Of a stretch of 64,000 nucleotides of DNA, positions 43,259-53,300 are shown piece by piece. The translations under genes were made by a program, and so were the position numbers. The stretch spans positions 42,431-106,430 of the forward strand of contig NZ_QTYB01000013.1 of NCBI RefSeq assembly GCF_003461955.1, read 5' to 3'. This DNA is from Ruminococcus sp. AM36-2AA. GTDB taxonomy: Bacteria > Bacillota > Clostridia > Lachnospirales > Lachnospiraceae. The notes beneath the pieces are model-generated. The model ran no database searches. It had not been told where the DNA came from and saw only the letters and a program-made list of their open reading frames with translations. The first letter of the stretch is position 1. Each line of letters begins with the position of its first letter.

Positions 43259-44981
43259 GCTGTGGACTCTTATTTTCGGAATTACAGTGATTTTATCCAT
43301 GACGGCATTTTTTCTGATGTACCGCATGAACAATGAATATACGGCCAGAGGAGAGCAGCCCATTCAGGGAATTCTCTGTCTGGATGAGGAAAAAGCAGCG
43401 GGGAAACTGCATTATCTGGCCAGAGAATGGCAGTATTTTCCGGGGAAACTTCTTACTCCAGATATGCTGAAAGAAAACACCGGATATTACAGCCGGTATA
43501 TTTCCATTGGAGAATACGGAGGAATGGAACTGGGTGACAAAAATGCCTCTCCCTATGGCTGCGGAACCTATCGGATGATTCTGATTCTGCCGAAAAAAGA
43601 ACAGACATGGGCCCTTTCTCTTAAGAAGGTCTTTTCCGCATACCGGATTTATATCAACGGAGAACTGGCAGGAGAAGTGGGAGATCCGGATGAAAAAACT
43701 TATAAAGAGCAGATTATGAACCGTGTTTTTACATTTCAGGGATCTGAAATGGCGGAAATTGTTATAGCAGTGGCAGACAAAAACCATGTCAAATCCGGAA
43801 TTCAGTATATTCCGGTGTTCGGGTCCCCGGTTCAGATCAATATGCAGAGAGGATTGCGGGTACTTGGGAGCGGATTTGCCATGGCATTTTGTATTTGCGT
43901 CATGTTTGGAGTGCTTACAGTACATATCCGCACCAGGACATATCTGTCTCTTATGATTGATGTCTGGATTGTGGCAGCTTTTCTTCTGGAAATTTTTGTG
44001 GATATTCTTCCCTCAGCAGGAATTTTCTATGAAGCATCCTGGATCAGCGAAGCTGTCAAATGGGTTGCGGCGTTTTATATGCTGGTAAATACTTTCGGGG
44101 AAACTGACTGCGGATATGGGAAAATTGTTCTGGTGGGAACAACGGTTTACGCCTGTTCCCTTGCAGCAGATCGGATCTGGCCTCTTTACGAACCTATCAT
44201 CGGAGGCCGGTTTCCGGAGACCGGAGGGATGGTACTGGCCATTGCGTTTGCCTGCGTGCTGTGGAGAGATCTTTCAGAAGCGTACAAAATCCGTCTCACC
44301 TATGAGATATACAGCAAACAGACAGAACTGCGTCTGCTTGCTCAGAAAAAACATTACGAAAAACTGAAAGCGCAGATGGATGAAACCAGCCGTGTCCGTC
44401 ATGATATGCGGCAACATCTCCGGGTGCTGGCTGCCCTTCTGGAACAGAAACAGTATGAGGAAATGCAGACGTATCTTTGCCGGTATACAAGGGAGTTTCA
44501 GGAGAGGCTTACATATCAGACCTACTGTAAAAATCAGGTAACCGATGCAATTCTTCATTATTATGAGGAGATCTGCCGGGAAAAAAGAATCTCTTTTCAG
44601 TGCCAGGTGGAGGCACCGGAGAATACAGGAATCGAAGATACCGACTTCTGCCGGCTTTTTGGAAATCTGCTGGAAAACGCAGTTGAGGCAGCCGAAAGGT
44701 GCCCGGATGGCAGCCCGAGATTTATCCGGGTACAGATCCGGGCCAGAAATAATAAACTGCTGATCGAAGAAGAAAATAGTTGTACAGGTTCTCTTCGAAG
44801 AGGCAGGGACGGAATTTTCTCCGGAAAACATTCCGGACAGGGAATCGGAACCGCATCCATCTCGGAGATTGCGGCACGTTATGGTGGTCTTGCAGACTTT
44901 CAGGACCATAATGGGATTTTTAAGGCAGAGATTTTCCTTCGCCTGACGAAAAAAGATACTGAAGATAAGCTTTTCGGATAG
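43233..44981 (+). CDS. GHKL-domain sensor histidine kinase
   Basis: The 582-residue protein has one N-terminal membrane helix, an extracellular sensory domain (~35-205), a block of further membrane helices (~210-350), a coiled coil, and a kinase core. The core has the RHDMRQHLRVLAALL phosphoacceptor region and a GHKL ATPase with FGNLLENAVEAAERC and GKHSGQGIGTASI. This layout fits a 7TM-DISM-like sensor. Its likely partner is the LytTR regulator converging on it. The genes overlap tail to tail by 62 bases, so the two transcripts are antisense at their ends. GTG 43233 is the probable start. Confidence 0.87.
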   Translation: MAAIEKKNKLWTLIFGITVILSMTAFFLMYRMNNEYTARGEQPIQGILCLDEEKAAGKLHYLAREWQYFPGKLLTPDMLKENTGYYSRYISIGEYGGMELGDKNASPYGCGTYRMILILPKKEQTWALSLKKVFSAYRIYINGELAGEVGDPDEKTYKEQIMNRVFTFQGSEMAEIVIAVADKNHVKSGIQYIPVFGSPVQINMQRGLRVLGSGFAMAFCICVMFGVLTVHIRTRTYLSLMIDVWIVAAFLLEIFVDILPSAGIFYEASWISEAVKWVAAFYMLVNTFGETDCGYGKIVLVGTTVYACSLAADRIWPLYEPIIGGRFPETGGMVLAIAFACVLWRDLSEAYKIRLTYEIYSKQTELRLLAQKKHYEKLKAQMDETSRVRHDMRQHLRVLAALLEQKQYEEMQTYLCRYTREFQERLTYQTYCKNQVTDAILHYYEEICREKRISFQCQVEAPENTGIEDTDFCRLFGNLLENAVEAAERCPDGSPRFIRVQIRARNNKLLIEEENSCTGSLRRGRDGIFSGKHSGQGIGTASISEIAARYGGLADFQDHNGIFKAEIFLRLTKKDTEDKLFG

Positions 44982-45648
44982 CGGCAGAACCACGTTTCCG
45001 GATCTGGACAGTTTCTCCGTTATCCAGAAGGAATCCGTCGTCGGTGGCTTCCTGGATGCGGTCCATATTTACCATACATCCACGGTAACAGGAGAGAAAA
45101 TTGTGGCAGTCACGGATCTGCTCCTCAAATTTATGGAATGTAAGGTAAGAACGCAGCGGGCCGGCATCTGTATGCAGGCAGACGGCATTGCGGAATGTAT
45201 CTGCATACAGAATGCTGTGCAGCGGCACACGCACAGGAACACGGTCAGAAATAATTTCGATATATCGTGCATGAAGAGCCTCTTTCAGACGAAAAGAATC
45301 CAGAATCTGACACAGCTTTTCCGGCTGAAAAGGTTTCAGAAGATAGTAGGCGGCATTTACGTCGTAGCTTTCCACCGCAAATTCACTGCTGGTAGTCACA
45401 AAAACAAGAATGCAGTCATCAGACTGATTTCGGATTCTTCTGGCTGCTTCCATGCCGGTAATGCCATCCATATAGATATCCAGAAACAGGATCTGGAAAT
45501 TTCCGGGCCGGTAATCGTCAAAGAAAGCCTCCGCACTGGAAAAGTACCGGATTTCCGTGGGAATCTGTCTGTTTTCAAAATAAGAAGTAATAATGCGTTT
45601 CAGCTGTTCTGCGTCCGATGCAATGTCATCAATAATAGCAATATTCAA
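44920..45648 (-). CDS. LytTR-family response regulator
   Basis: The 242-residue protein has a receiver domain (IAIIDDIASDAEQL; phosphoacceptor Asp in ILFLDIYMDGI; switch Thr and Lys in FVTTSSEF and LLKPF). A C-terminal LytTR DNA-binding domain follows (about residues 140-235; FLSCYRGCMVNMDRI). Such regulators with GHKL kinases control peptide or cell-envelope functions. The start is TTG 45648, nine bases after GGAGG. It is convergent with, and overlaps, the kinase gene rather than being cotranscribed with it. Confidence 0.9.
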   Translation of the reverse strand: MNIAIIDDIASDAEQLKRIITSYFENRQIPTEIRYFSSAEAFFDDYRPGNFQILFLDIYMDGITGMEAARRIRNQSDDCILVFVTTSSEFAVESYDVNAAYYLLKPFQPEKLCQILDSFRLKEALHARYIEIISDRVPVRVPLHSILYADTFRNAVCLHTDAGPLRSYLTFHKFEEQIRDCHNFLSCYRGCMVNMDRIQEATDDGFLLDNGETVQIRKRGSAAIRKAYLQYLFSSGEGKSLP

Positions 45649-45682
45649 AATCTGTAACCTCCGGAGAAATAAGTGTAAAGGT

Positions 45683-45710
45683 AGTATAGCATAACTTTTC
45701 GGAATGTCCA
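45683..45710 (-). promoter_or_regulatory. Extended -10 promoter for the LytTR regulator
   Basis: On the minus strand TGGACA (45705-45710), a 16-base spacer and TGCTATACT (hexamer 45683-45688) are present. Just upstream, TTTACG occurs twice, 19 bases apart (45718-45723, 45737-45742), a possible autoregulatory site. Confidence 0.6.
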
Positions 45711-46058
45711 GAGGCAGTTTACGATTTTACATAAGTTTTACGGGGGAGATTTTGTAGAGAAATGTCGTAAGATCTCATATTCTCTCAAAATCATTAGTAA
45801 ATTCTGGAAAAAGAGTGCAAGATATCATGGAAAACGTCATTTCGTCACAGGTTGGTTGTCATTTGCCGGGAAATTTTTTACAATGATGTCATCCAAAAAG
45901 AAAGGCGGTAGATATACGGAAAGTAAAAAAGAAACCTGGCGACATGAGAAACTGTCAACAAAAATCCAGACAAAATCCTTAAAAAAAACCTTACAACAAC
46001 GGCTGTATTTCAGAGCATGAAACGCAGCCGTTTTCCCCGTTCCCAAAATACATGCTTC

Positions 46059-46087
46059 TTGACGGAAAGCAGGAAATTCGTTATTAT
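46059..46087 (+). promoter_or_regulatory. Promoter for the ABC-F gene
   Basis: TTGACG (46059-46064) and TATTAT (46082-46087) are 17 bases apart. Confidence 0.75.
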
Positions 46088-46164
46088 TCGTTGTAGAGTG
46101 AAAAAGCCAATGCGGATATCTTTATCTGCAGGAACTTACGAAAAAAGAAAATGGAGAAACACAC

Positions 46165-47997
46165 ATGAACATTCTTAATATAGAACATATCCACAAGATT
46201 TTTGGAGACAAGGTGATTTTTGACGATATTTCCTGTGGCATTGACCAGGGAGAAAAGATCGGGATCATCGGTGTCAACGGAACGGGAAAAACTACCCTGC
46301 TCCGGGTAATAGCAGGAGAAGAAGAACCGGATGAGGGCCAGGTGATCACCCAGAACGGGATCCGTATCAGCTGGCTTCCCCAGACTCCGGAATTTCCACA
46401 GCATATGACCATTCTGGACTATGTGGCAGAGGGTAAGTGGCAGAAAGACTGGAGTACAGAGAGCGAGGCACGCCGTATGCTGAACACTCTCGGAATTACA
46501 GATCAGAACAGCAATATGGACAATCTATCCGGCGGTGAGAAGAAGAGAGTGGCGCTGGCCAGAATGCTTTTAAACCCGGCAGACATCCTGATCCTGGATG
46601 AGCCCACCAACCACCTGGACGGGGAGATGGTTACCTGGCTGGAAGATTTCCTCAGGAATTTCCGTGGAACCGTGATCATGGTTACACATGACCGATACTT
46701 TCTGGATCGTGTAGCCAACCGTATCCTGGAGATCAGTCACGGAAAATTATATTCCTACGCAGGAGATTACTCCAGGTTTCTGGAGCTGAAGGCCCAGAGA
46801 GAAGAGATGGAGCTTGCCAGCGACCGTAAACGCCGCAGTGTCCTTCGGATGGAACTGGAATGGGCGGCGAGAGGCTGCCGGGCCAGAAGTACCAAGCAGA
46901 GGGCAAGGCTTGACCGTCTGGAAGCACTGAAAGCAGGAAAAACTCCGGTAAAAGATCAGAATGTAGAGATGGACTCCGTGGAAACCCGTATGGGCAAAAA
47001 GACCGTAGAGTTCCATCACGTGAGTAAAGCCATAGAAGGCCGCCTTCTGATCAATGATTTTGATTATATTGTTCTAAGAGATCAGCGCCTTGGAATCATC
47101 GGCCCCAACGGCTGTGGAAAATCCACCCTCCTTAAGATGGTAGAAGGACTGGTTGCTCCGGATTCCGGAGAAATTCAGATCGGCGAAACCATCCGCATCG
47201 GATATCTCGCCCAGAACGTTCCGGATATGGATGGAAGACAGCGAGTGATCGATTATATTCGCGAAGTGGCAGAATATGTTCCGACGAAAGAAGGAAGAAT
47301 CACCGCCTCCCAGATGCTGGAGAGATTTCTTTTTGACCCGGCCATGCAGTACACACCTGTAGAAAAACTTTCCGGAGGAGAGAAGAGAAGACTGTACCTT
47401 CTGAAAGTCTTGATGGAGGCACCGAACGTCCTGCTCCTGGATGAGCCAGGAAATGATCTGGATATCCCTACTATGACTATCCTGGAAGATTATCTGGATT
47501 CTTTTTCCGGTATTGTGATTACCGTATCTCATGACCGTTATTTCCTTGATAATGTAGTGAACCGCATTATGGCATTTGAAGGGGATGGACAGCTGGTACA
47601 GTATGAAGGCGGATACACCGATTACCTGGAGGCGAAAGCCAGAAAAGGACAGACTCTGGAAACACGTTCGGATATGGCAGGCAGCAGCCAGAACGAAACG
47701 CCGGAACCGGAAAAAAAGAAATCCTCTGCAGATACCTGGAAACAGAACCGGAAACAGAAGCTGAAATTTACGTATAAAGAACAGAAAGAATTCGAAACCA
47801 TCGATGATGACATTGCGGCTCTGGAAGACCGTCTGGAACAGATCGATAAAGAAATGGCAGCCAATGCCACCAATGCCGGAAAACTCAGGGAGCTTTCCGA
47901 AGAACAGCAGGAAACCCAGCAGAAGCTGGATGAAAAAATGGACCGCTGGGTGTACTTAAACGACCTTGCGGAACAGATCGAGGCGCAGAAAGAATAA
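46165..47997 (+). CDS. ABC-F family ATPase (Uup-like)
   Basis: The 610-residue protein has two ABC cassettes: Walker A GVNGTGKTT and GPNGCGKST, signatures LSGGEKKRV and LSGGEKRRL, and Walker B LILDEPTNHLD and LLLDEPGNDLD. No membrane segments are present. The linker and a C-terminal coiled coil (~515-608) place it with Uup-type ABC-F proteins, which act on ribosomes or DNA structures. The second Walker B has Gly for the usual Thr (DEPGND). No leader peptide typical of antibiotic-resistance ABC-F genes was seen. Monocistronic, with its own promoter and a strong terminator. Confidence 0.92.
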   Translation: MNILNIEHIHKIFGDKVIFDDISCGIDQGEKIGIIGVNGTGKTTLLRVIAGEEEPDEGQVITQNGIRISWLPQTPEFPQHMTILDYVAEGKWQKDWSTESEARRMLNTLGITDQNSNMDNLSGGEKKRVALARMLLNPADILILDEPTNHLDGEMVTWLEDFLRNFRGTVIMVTHDRYFLDRVANRILEISHGKLYSYAGDYSRFLELKAQREEMELASDRKRRSVLRMELEWAARGCRARSTKQRARLDRLEALKAGKTPVKDQNVEMDSVETRMGKKTVEFHHVSKAIEGRLLINDFDYIVLRDQRLGIIGPNGCGKSTLLKMVEGLVAPDSGEIQIGETIRIGYLAQNVPDMDGRQRVIDYIREVAEYVPTKEGRITASQMLERFLFDPAMQYTPVEKLSGGEKRRLYLLKVLMEAPNVLLLDEPGNDLDIPTMTILEDYLDSFSGIVITVSHDRYFLDNVVNRIMAFEGDGQLVQYEGGYTDYLEAKARKGQTLETRSDMAGSSQNETPEPEKKKSSADTWKQNRKQKLKFTYKEQKEFETIDDDIAALEDRLEQIDKEMAANATNAGKLRELSEEQQETQQKLDEKMDRWVYLNDLAEQIEAQKE

Positions 47998-48008
47998 GAT
48001 ATATCAGC

Positions 48009-48055
48009 AGAGAGCTTATAGCATTTCGGGGAATACCGCTATAAGCTCTCTGTTT
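48009..48055 (+). terminator. Terminator after the ABC-F gene
   Basis: The 14-bp perfect stem AGAGAGCTTATAGC / GCTATAAGCTCTCT is followed by GTTTT. Confidence 0.9.
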
Positions 48056-48091
48056 TCAACTGTTTTATTTTCAGGGTTTGCGCGAAACGTA

Positions 48092-48120
48092 TTGACTTCA
48101 CGGGCAGAATTTTAGTATCA
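48092..48120 (+). promoter_or_regulatory. Promoter for the plsX operon
   Basis: TTGACT (48092-48097) and TATCAT (48115-48120) are 17 bases apart. Confidence 0.8.
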
Positions 48121-48128
48121 TAAGTAAC

Positions 48129-48228
48129 GGTACATTTGTTTTGGTACTCTGCAGTGAAAATCCTTGTACCGCTGGGTCTGAGGATTTTCACTACAGTGTA
48201 CCATATGCATTCCGAAAAGGTTTTCGGA
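48129..48228 (+). promoter_or_regulatory. Structured plsX leader with alternative pairings
   Basis: The leader carries GGTAC at 48129-48133 and 48143-48147, and GTACC at 48166-48170 and 48198-48202. An 11-bp perfect stem GTGAAAATCCT / AGGATTTTCAC (48154-48164 / 48181-48191) can extend outward to GGTAC/GTACC. A second hairpin TCCGAAAA / TTTTCGGA (48211-48228) sits just before the ribosome site. No T-run is present. It matches no riboswitch class I recognise, and no classical FapR site is evident. Confidence 0.6.
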
Positions 48229-48245
48229 CAGAGAAAGGACAACAT

Positions 48246-49292
48246 ATGTCAGAAATGGTAAAAGTCGTTGTAGACGCAATGGGCGGTGACAATGCCCCTG
48301 TAGAGCCGGTAAAAGCAGCAGTAGAAGCCGTAAAAGAGAAACAGAATATCCAGGTCATCCTCACAGGACAGGAAGACGTGATCCAGGCAGAACTTCAGAA
48401 ATACCCGGATTATCCGAAAGACAGAATCCGTGTGGTACACGCTTCCCAGGTGATCGAGACCGCGGAGCCTCCGGTAATGGCGATCCAGAAAAAGAAAGAC
48501 TCCTCTATTGTAGTAGGTTTAAATCTTGTAAAAAAACAGGAAGCAGATGCCTTCGTATCTTCCGGAAGCACCGGAGCTGTTCTGGTAGGCGGCCAGGTGA
48601 TCGTAGGCAGGATCAAAGGTATCCAGAGACCGCCTCTTGCCCCGCTGATCCCGACAGCCAAAGGCGTTTCCCTTCTGATCGACTGCGGAGCCAACGTAGA
48701 CGCTAGACCGAATCATCTGGTACAGTTTGCACAGATGGGTTCCATCTATATGGAGAACGTGGTTGGTGTTAAGAAACCAAGAGTAGCTATCGTAAATAAC
48801 GGTGCGGAGGAAGAAAAAGGAAATGCCCTGGTTAAAGCCACATTCCCTCTTTTAAAAGCATGCAAAGATATCAATTTCATCGGAAGCATTGAGGCAAGGG
48901 ACATCCCGGCAGGATACGCAGATGTAGTTGTCTGCGAAGCATTTGTGGGAAATGTGATCCTCAAGCTTTATGAAGGCGTGGGAGCTACCATGGTATCCAT
49001 GATCAAAAAAGGCATGATGACAAGCCTCCGAAGTAAAGTAGGAGCCCTGATGGTGAAACCGGCCCTCAAGGAAACCCTGAAAGCTTTTGACGCCAGTGAA
49101 TATGGCGGAGCCCCGCTTCTTGGACTGAAAGGTCTGGTAGTAAAGAGTCACGGAAGCGCGAAGAGTGTGGAGATCCGCCATGCTATCTTCCAGTGCGAGC
49201 AGTTTAAGGAAGAAAAGATCAACGAAAAGATCGAAGAATTTATTGCAGCTGAACAGAAAGCACAGGCAGAAGCAAAAACCGAAGAAAAATAA
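48246..49292 (+). CDS. plsX: Phosphate acyltransferase PlsX
   Basis: PlsX makes acyl phosphate from acyl-ACP for phospholipid synthesis. The 348-residue protein starts VKVVVDAMGGDNAP and has FVSSGSTGAVL, LIDCGANVDARP and VVCEAFVGNVILKLYEG, complete for the family. The start is ATG 48246 after AAAGGA; the upstream in-frame codons overlap the structured leader. It heads an operon with acpP, rnc, smc and ftsY, the usual Firmicutes order. There is no rpmF directly upstream; here rpmF is 7 kb away with yceD. Confidence 0.95.
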   Translation: MSEMVKVVVDAMGGDNAPVEPVKAAVEAVKEKQNIQVILTGQEDVIQAELQKYPDYPKDRIRVVHASQVIETAEPPVMAIQKKKDSSIVVGLNLVKKQEADAFVSSGSTGAVLVGGQVIVGRIKGIQRPPLAPLIPTAKGVSLLIDCGANVDARPNHLVQFAQMGSIYMENVVGVKKPRVAIVNNGAEEEKGNALVKATFPLLKACKDINFIGSIEARDIPAGYADVVVCEAFVGNVILKLYEGVGATMVSMIKKGMMTSLRSKVGALMVKPALKETLKAFDASEYGGAPLLGLKGLVVKSHGSAKSVEIRHAIFQCEQFKEEKINEKIEEFIAAEQKAQAEAKTEEK

Positions 49293-49368
49293 AAAACAGA
49301 AATCAAAATACGGGGTACAGACAGATAAGTCCCGAAAGTATTACAGACAGAACAGGAGGCGAGCAGTC

Positions 49369-49617
49369 TTGGAACTGGAAATACTGAAAACAATCATCGA
49401 GAAAACTCTGGGAAAGACCATGGGTACCATTACCGAGAAAACTACGTTTGTAGATGATCTGGGAATTGATTCTCTGGATTTCTTTCAGATCCTCATTGAT
49501 CTGGAAGAAACTTATGATATCCATATTGATCAGCAGGAAGCAGAAGAGATCGTTACCATAGGAGATGCAGTGGAGACTCTTCGCCGCGCAACGAAGGGAA
49601 AAAGAAATGGAAAATAA
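49369..49617 (+). CDS. acpP: Acyl carrier protein
   Basis: This 82-residue acidic protein has the 4'-phosphopantetheine site Ser in LGIDSLDFFQIL. It carries growing acyl chains for fatty-acid and phospholipid synthesis. The best start is TTG 49369, nine bases after AGGAGG. A longer frame runs upstream into plsX sequence but is not coding. The basic C-terminal tail (RRATKGKRNGK) comes from the 11-base overlap with rnc and is slightly unusual for ACP. Confidence 0.93.
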   Translation: MELEILKTIIEKTLGKTMGTITEKTTFVDDLGIDSLDFFQILIDLEETYDIHIDQQEAEEIVTIGDAVETLRRATKGKRNGK

Positions 49618-50287
49618 TTTAAAAAAACTGGAACAGACCATCGGATATCAGTTTACCGCAAAATCTTTGCTGGAACAGGCAATGACGCACAGTTCCTACG
49701 CCAATGAGAAACATCTTGGAAAACTTGGCTGCAACGAGCGCCTGGAATTTCTGGGGGATGCAGTGCTGGAACTGATCAGCAGTGACTTTCTGTACAAAAA
49801 ATTCCGCAATAACCAGGAGGGAGAACTTACCAAAAAGCGCGCCAGCATGGTGTGCGAAAAGAGCCTTGCCTACTGTGCAAGAGAATTCGGCCTTCCGGAG
49901 TTCATTCTTCTTGGAAGAGGCGAAGAGATGATGGGCGGCCGGAAACGTGACTCCATCGTATCCGATGCTCTGGAATCCCTCATTGGAGCCATGTATCTGG
50001 ACGGCGGTTTTGAACCGGCCCAGACATTTGTGCTGAAATTTATCCTCAATGACCTGGAAGATAAGAGGATTTTTTATGACAGCAAGACCGTACTGCAGGA
50101 GATGGTGCAGGAAGGTGGAAACCATCCGGTGGAATACCGTCTTCTGAAAGAAGAAGGACCGGATCACAGCAAGAGCTTTACCGTAGAAGCCCTGATCAAC
50201 GGAGAGAGTATGGGAACCGGAACCGGCCATACCAAGAAAGCGGCAGAGCAGGCCGCAGCCCTTGAGGCGATCCGCAGGATCAAATAA
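49607..50287 (+). CDS. rnc: Ribonuclease III
   Basis: RNase III cuts double-stranded RNA in rRNA processing. The 226-residue protein has the signature NERLEFLGDAVLEL, the second metal-site region SDALESLIGAMYLDGG, and a C-terminal dsRNA-binding domain (about residues 155-225; GTGHTKKAAEQAAALEAI). ATG 49607 overlaps acpP by 11 bases. smc starts 14 bases after the stop. Confidence 0.96.
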   Translation: MENNLKKLEQTIGYQFTAKSLLEQAMTHSSYANEKHLGKLGCNERLEFLGDAVLELISSDFLYKKFRNNQEGELTKKRASMVCEKSLAYCAREFGLPEFILLGRGEEMMGGRKRDSIVSDALESLIGAMYLDGGFEPAQTFVLKFILNDLEDKRIFYDSKTVLQEMVQEGGNHPVEYRLLKEEGPDHSKSFTVEALINGESMGTGTGHTKKAAEQAAALEAIRRIK

Positions 50288-50301
50288 ACAGCAGGTGTCC
50301 A

Positions 50302-53300
50302 ATGTATCTGAAAAATATAGAGGTGCAGGGATTCAAATCTTTTGCACAGAAAATCAATTTTGAATTTCATAACGGGATCACCGGTATTGTAGGGCCTAAC
50401 GGCAGTGGAAAAAGCAACGTCGGCGATGCAGTCCGCTGGGTTCTGGGCGAGCAGAGTGCCAAGCAGCTGCGAGGTGGAAACATGCAGGACGTTATTTTTT
50501 CCGGAACAGAACTCAGGAAGCCCTTAAGCTTTGCATCCGTAGCCATTACTCTGGATAACAGCGACCATAAGCTTCCGGTGGATTTTGAGGAAGTGACCGT
50601 AACCAGAAGACTGTACCGCTCCGGGGAAAGTGAGTACCGCATCAACGGAAGCTCCTGCCGTCTGAAAGACATCAACGAGATGTTTTATGATACCGGTATC
50701 GGAAAAGAAGGCTATTCCATCATCGGCCAGGGCCAGATTGACAAGATCTTAAGTGGTAAACCGGAAGACCGCCGTGAGCTTTTTGATGAGGCAGCAGGAA
50801 TCGTCAAGTTCAAAAGACGAAAGAACACTACCTTGAAAAAACTGGAAGAAGAACAGCAGAACCTGGTCCGTGTCACTGATATTTTAAGCGAGCTGACCAA
50901 ACAGCTGGAACCTCTGGAACGCCAGTCTGAAACCGCGAAGATCTATCTGGCAAAAAGAGAAAGCTTAAAAGAACTGGATGTAAACATGTTCCTTCTGGAA
51001 TATGAACACACCGGCAAGCTGATCAGAGAGCTGGAAGAAAAGACCAGAATCGCAGAAAATCAGTTACAGGAGGCAAAAGACGCCCACAGCCGCACCAAAG
51101 ACGAGTATGAACGCCTGGAAAAATCTCTGGAAGAGCTGAACCAGCGTATGGATGCTCTCAGGGAGGAAAGCCGGGACCGTGCCATCCGCAAGCAGCAGCT
51201 TTCCGGTGAGATCAATGTCCTTCATGAACAGATCCTTGCAGGTGAGCAGAATGACAGCCATTATCGCAGCCGCCTTTTGGCCATTCAGGAAGACACGGAG
51301 AAAAAATCCGCAGACAGAGAGGAACTGGAAGAGCAGAGGGCAGATCTGCAGGCAAAGCTTCGCAAAGTCAGCAGAGAGCTTTCCGATGAACAGGAAAAAC
51401 TGGATAACATCCAGAGCAACATCGAAGAATGTACCCAGGCAGTAGAAGATGGAAAAAACGAGATTATCGAAATCCTCAACTCCCGTGCCAACACCAAAGG
51501 TAAAGCGCAGCGTTTTGATGCCATGATGGAGCAGCTGGATATCCGGAAGGCCGGAATCAGCCAGAGAATGCTTTCTCTGAAAACTCAGGAAGAAGAGCAG
51601 CAGTCGGCCATCACTCAGGCAAAAAAAGAGTACGATACAATCACCGAATCCATTCAGGCCATCAGGGAAGAAGGAAGTAACCTCACAAAAGAGATCAAAG
51701 CCATCCAGGAAACCCTGAAACAGCAGAATACAGAGCTGGAAGAAAGCCAGAGAGCCTACCACAGAGAGGCTTCCCGTCTGGAATCCTTAAGGAATATTAC
51801 GGAACGCTACGATGGCTATGGAAACAGCATCCGCCGCGTCATGGAGCAGAAAGACCATGTACCGGGCATCCGTGGCGTTGTGGCAGATATCATCCATGTG
51901 GAGAAAAACTACGAGATCGCCATTGAGACGGCACTTGGCGGAAGCATCCAGAATATTGTCACAGACAATGAACAGACTGCCAAGGAGATGATCGAATTCC
52001 TGAAGAAAAACCGGTACGGACGTGCTACGTTTCTTCCCTTAAACAGCATTTCCCAGAGAGGCGAGTTCACTCAGCGGGGAGCTTTAAACGAACCGGGAGC
52101 CATCGGTCTTGCAAGTGGTCTGGTAAGTGCAGACAAAGAGTACACAGGACTGATCGGCTATCTTCTTGGAAAGGTACTGGTTGTGGACAATATTGATCAC
52201 GCCATTGCCATTGCCAGGAAATACCGCCACAGTATCCGGATGGTAACTCTGGAGGGCGAGTCCTTAAGCCCGGGTGGTTCCATGACAGGTGGAGCTTTTA
52301 AGAACAACAGCAATCTTCTCGGCCGCCGCCGTGAGATCGAAGAACTGGAAAAGAAAGTGAAAGAACTGGCGGCCAGGTACAACGAAATCCGTCAGTCCAT
52401 GGAGGATAACCGCAGTAAACGAAACGAAATGCGGGATACCGTAAATTCCCTGCAGCAGAAATTCCAGGAACAGTCCATCGGGCAGAATACAGTCAGGATG
52501 AACATCGAGCAGCTGGAGAAAAAAGCAGAAGAAATCCGGGGCGGTTATGCAAGGATCGAGCGGGAACAGGAAGAAATCCGCCGTCAGACAAGAGAAATGC
52601 AGGCAGATAACGCTCAGATCACACAGGAACTGGAAACTTCCAAAAAGGACGAGGAAGAGCTGGAAACCTTCATCGAAACCCGCCAGAAAGAACTGGAAGA
52701 CTGGAAAAAAGATGAGGCACAAACCCTGGAAACTCTGGAAAAGATCCGTCTGGACGCATCCGCATCCCAGCAGAAAGAAAGCTTCATAATAGAAAACCTG
52801 AAACGACTGAAAGAAGAGATCGATGTTCTTTTAAAAGAAAAAGAAGAAATCCTGGATTCCCTGGAAAAAGGCAGCCAGGAAACAGCACAGAAAAGAAAAA
52901 CCATCGAGAATGTCCGTGTAGAGATCGAGAGCTTTGCCGCAAAAGAAGAAGCATCCGAAAAACAGCTTGAAAAGCTGCAGCAGGAAAAAGAAGAAAGTAC
53001 AAAGAGTCATAAAGAGTTCTTTGAAAAACGGGATGAGCTGTCCAATCAGATCAGTCTTCTGGATAAAGAATGTTTCCGTCTGAAAACCCAGGCGGAAAAG
53101 ATCGAGGAAAACCGGGAAGCCCGTATTTCCTATATGTGGGAAGAATACGAGATTACCCCGAATAATGCGCTGCAGTACCGAAAAGAAGAACTTGGTGATC
53201 GCCATGTGATGAAACAGCAGATCCACAAATTAAAGGATGAGATCCGGGCCCTTGGTTCTGTCAATGTCAATGCCATTGAGGATTACAAGGAACTTCTGGA

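Larger units (their letters stand above)
45649..46164. other. 516-base intergenic region with terminator-like hairpin
   Basis: No convincing gene is present. It contains the regulator promoter (45683-45710) and an AT-rich stretch. A nested hairpin has outer arms AACGGCTG/CAGCCGTT and inner TTTCA/TGAAA (45998-46032) and is followed by TTTT. Next comes the ABC-F promoter (46059-46087). The hairpin terminates no known gene, so a short unrecognised RNA between about 45750 and 46034 is possible. Confidence 0.5.

Noticed and set aside
45837..46046. 69-codon frame on the minus strand in the regulator/ABC-F gap
   Set aside because: No ribosome site, no recognisable domain, and it runs through the terminator-like hairpin.
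48115..48136. FapR operator at the plsX promoter
   Set aside because: TTAGTATCATAAGTAA has only one half-site resembling the FapR palindrome; the other half is not inverted.
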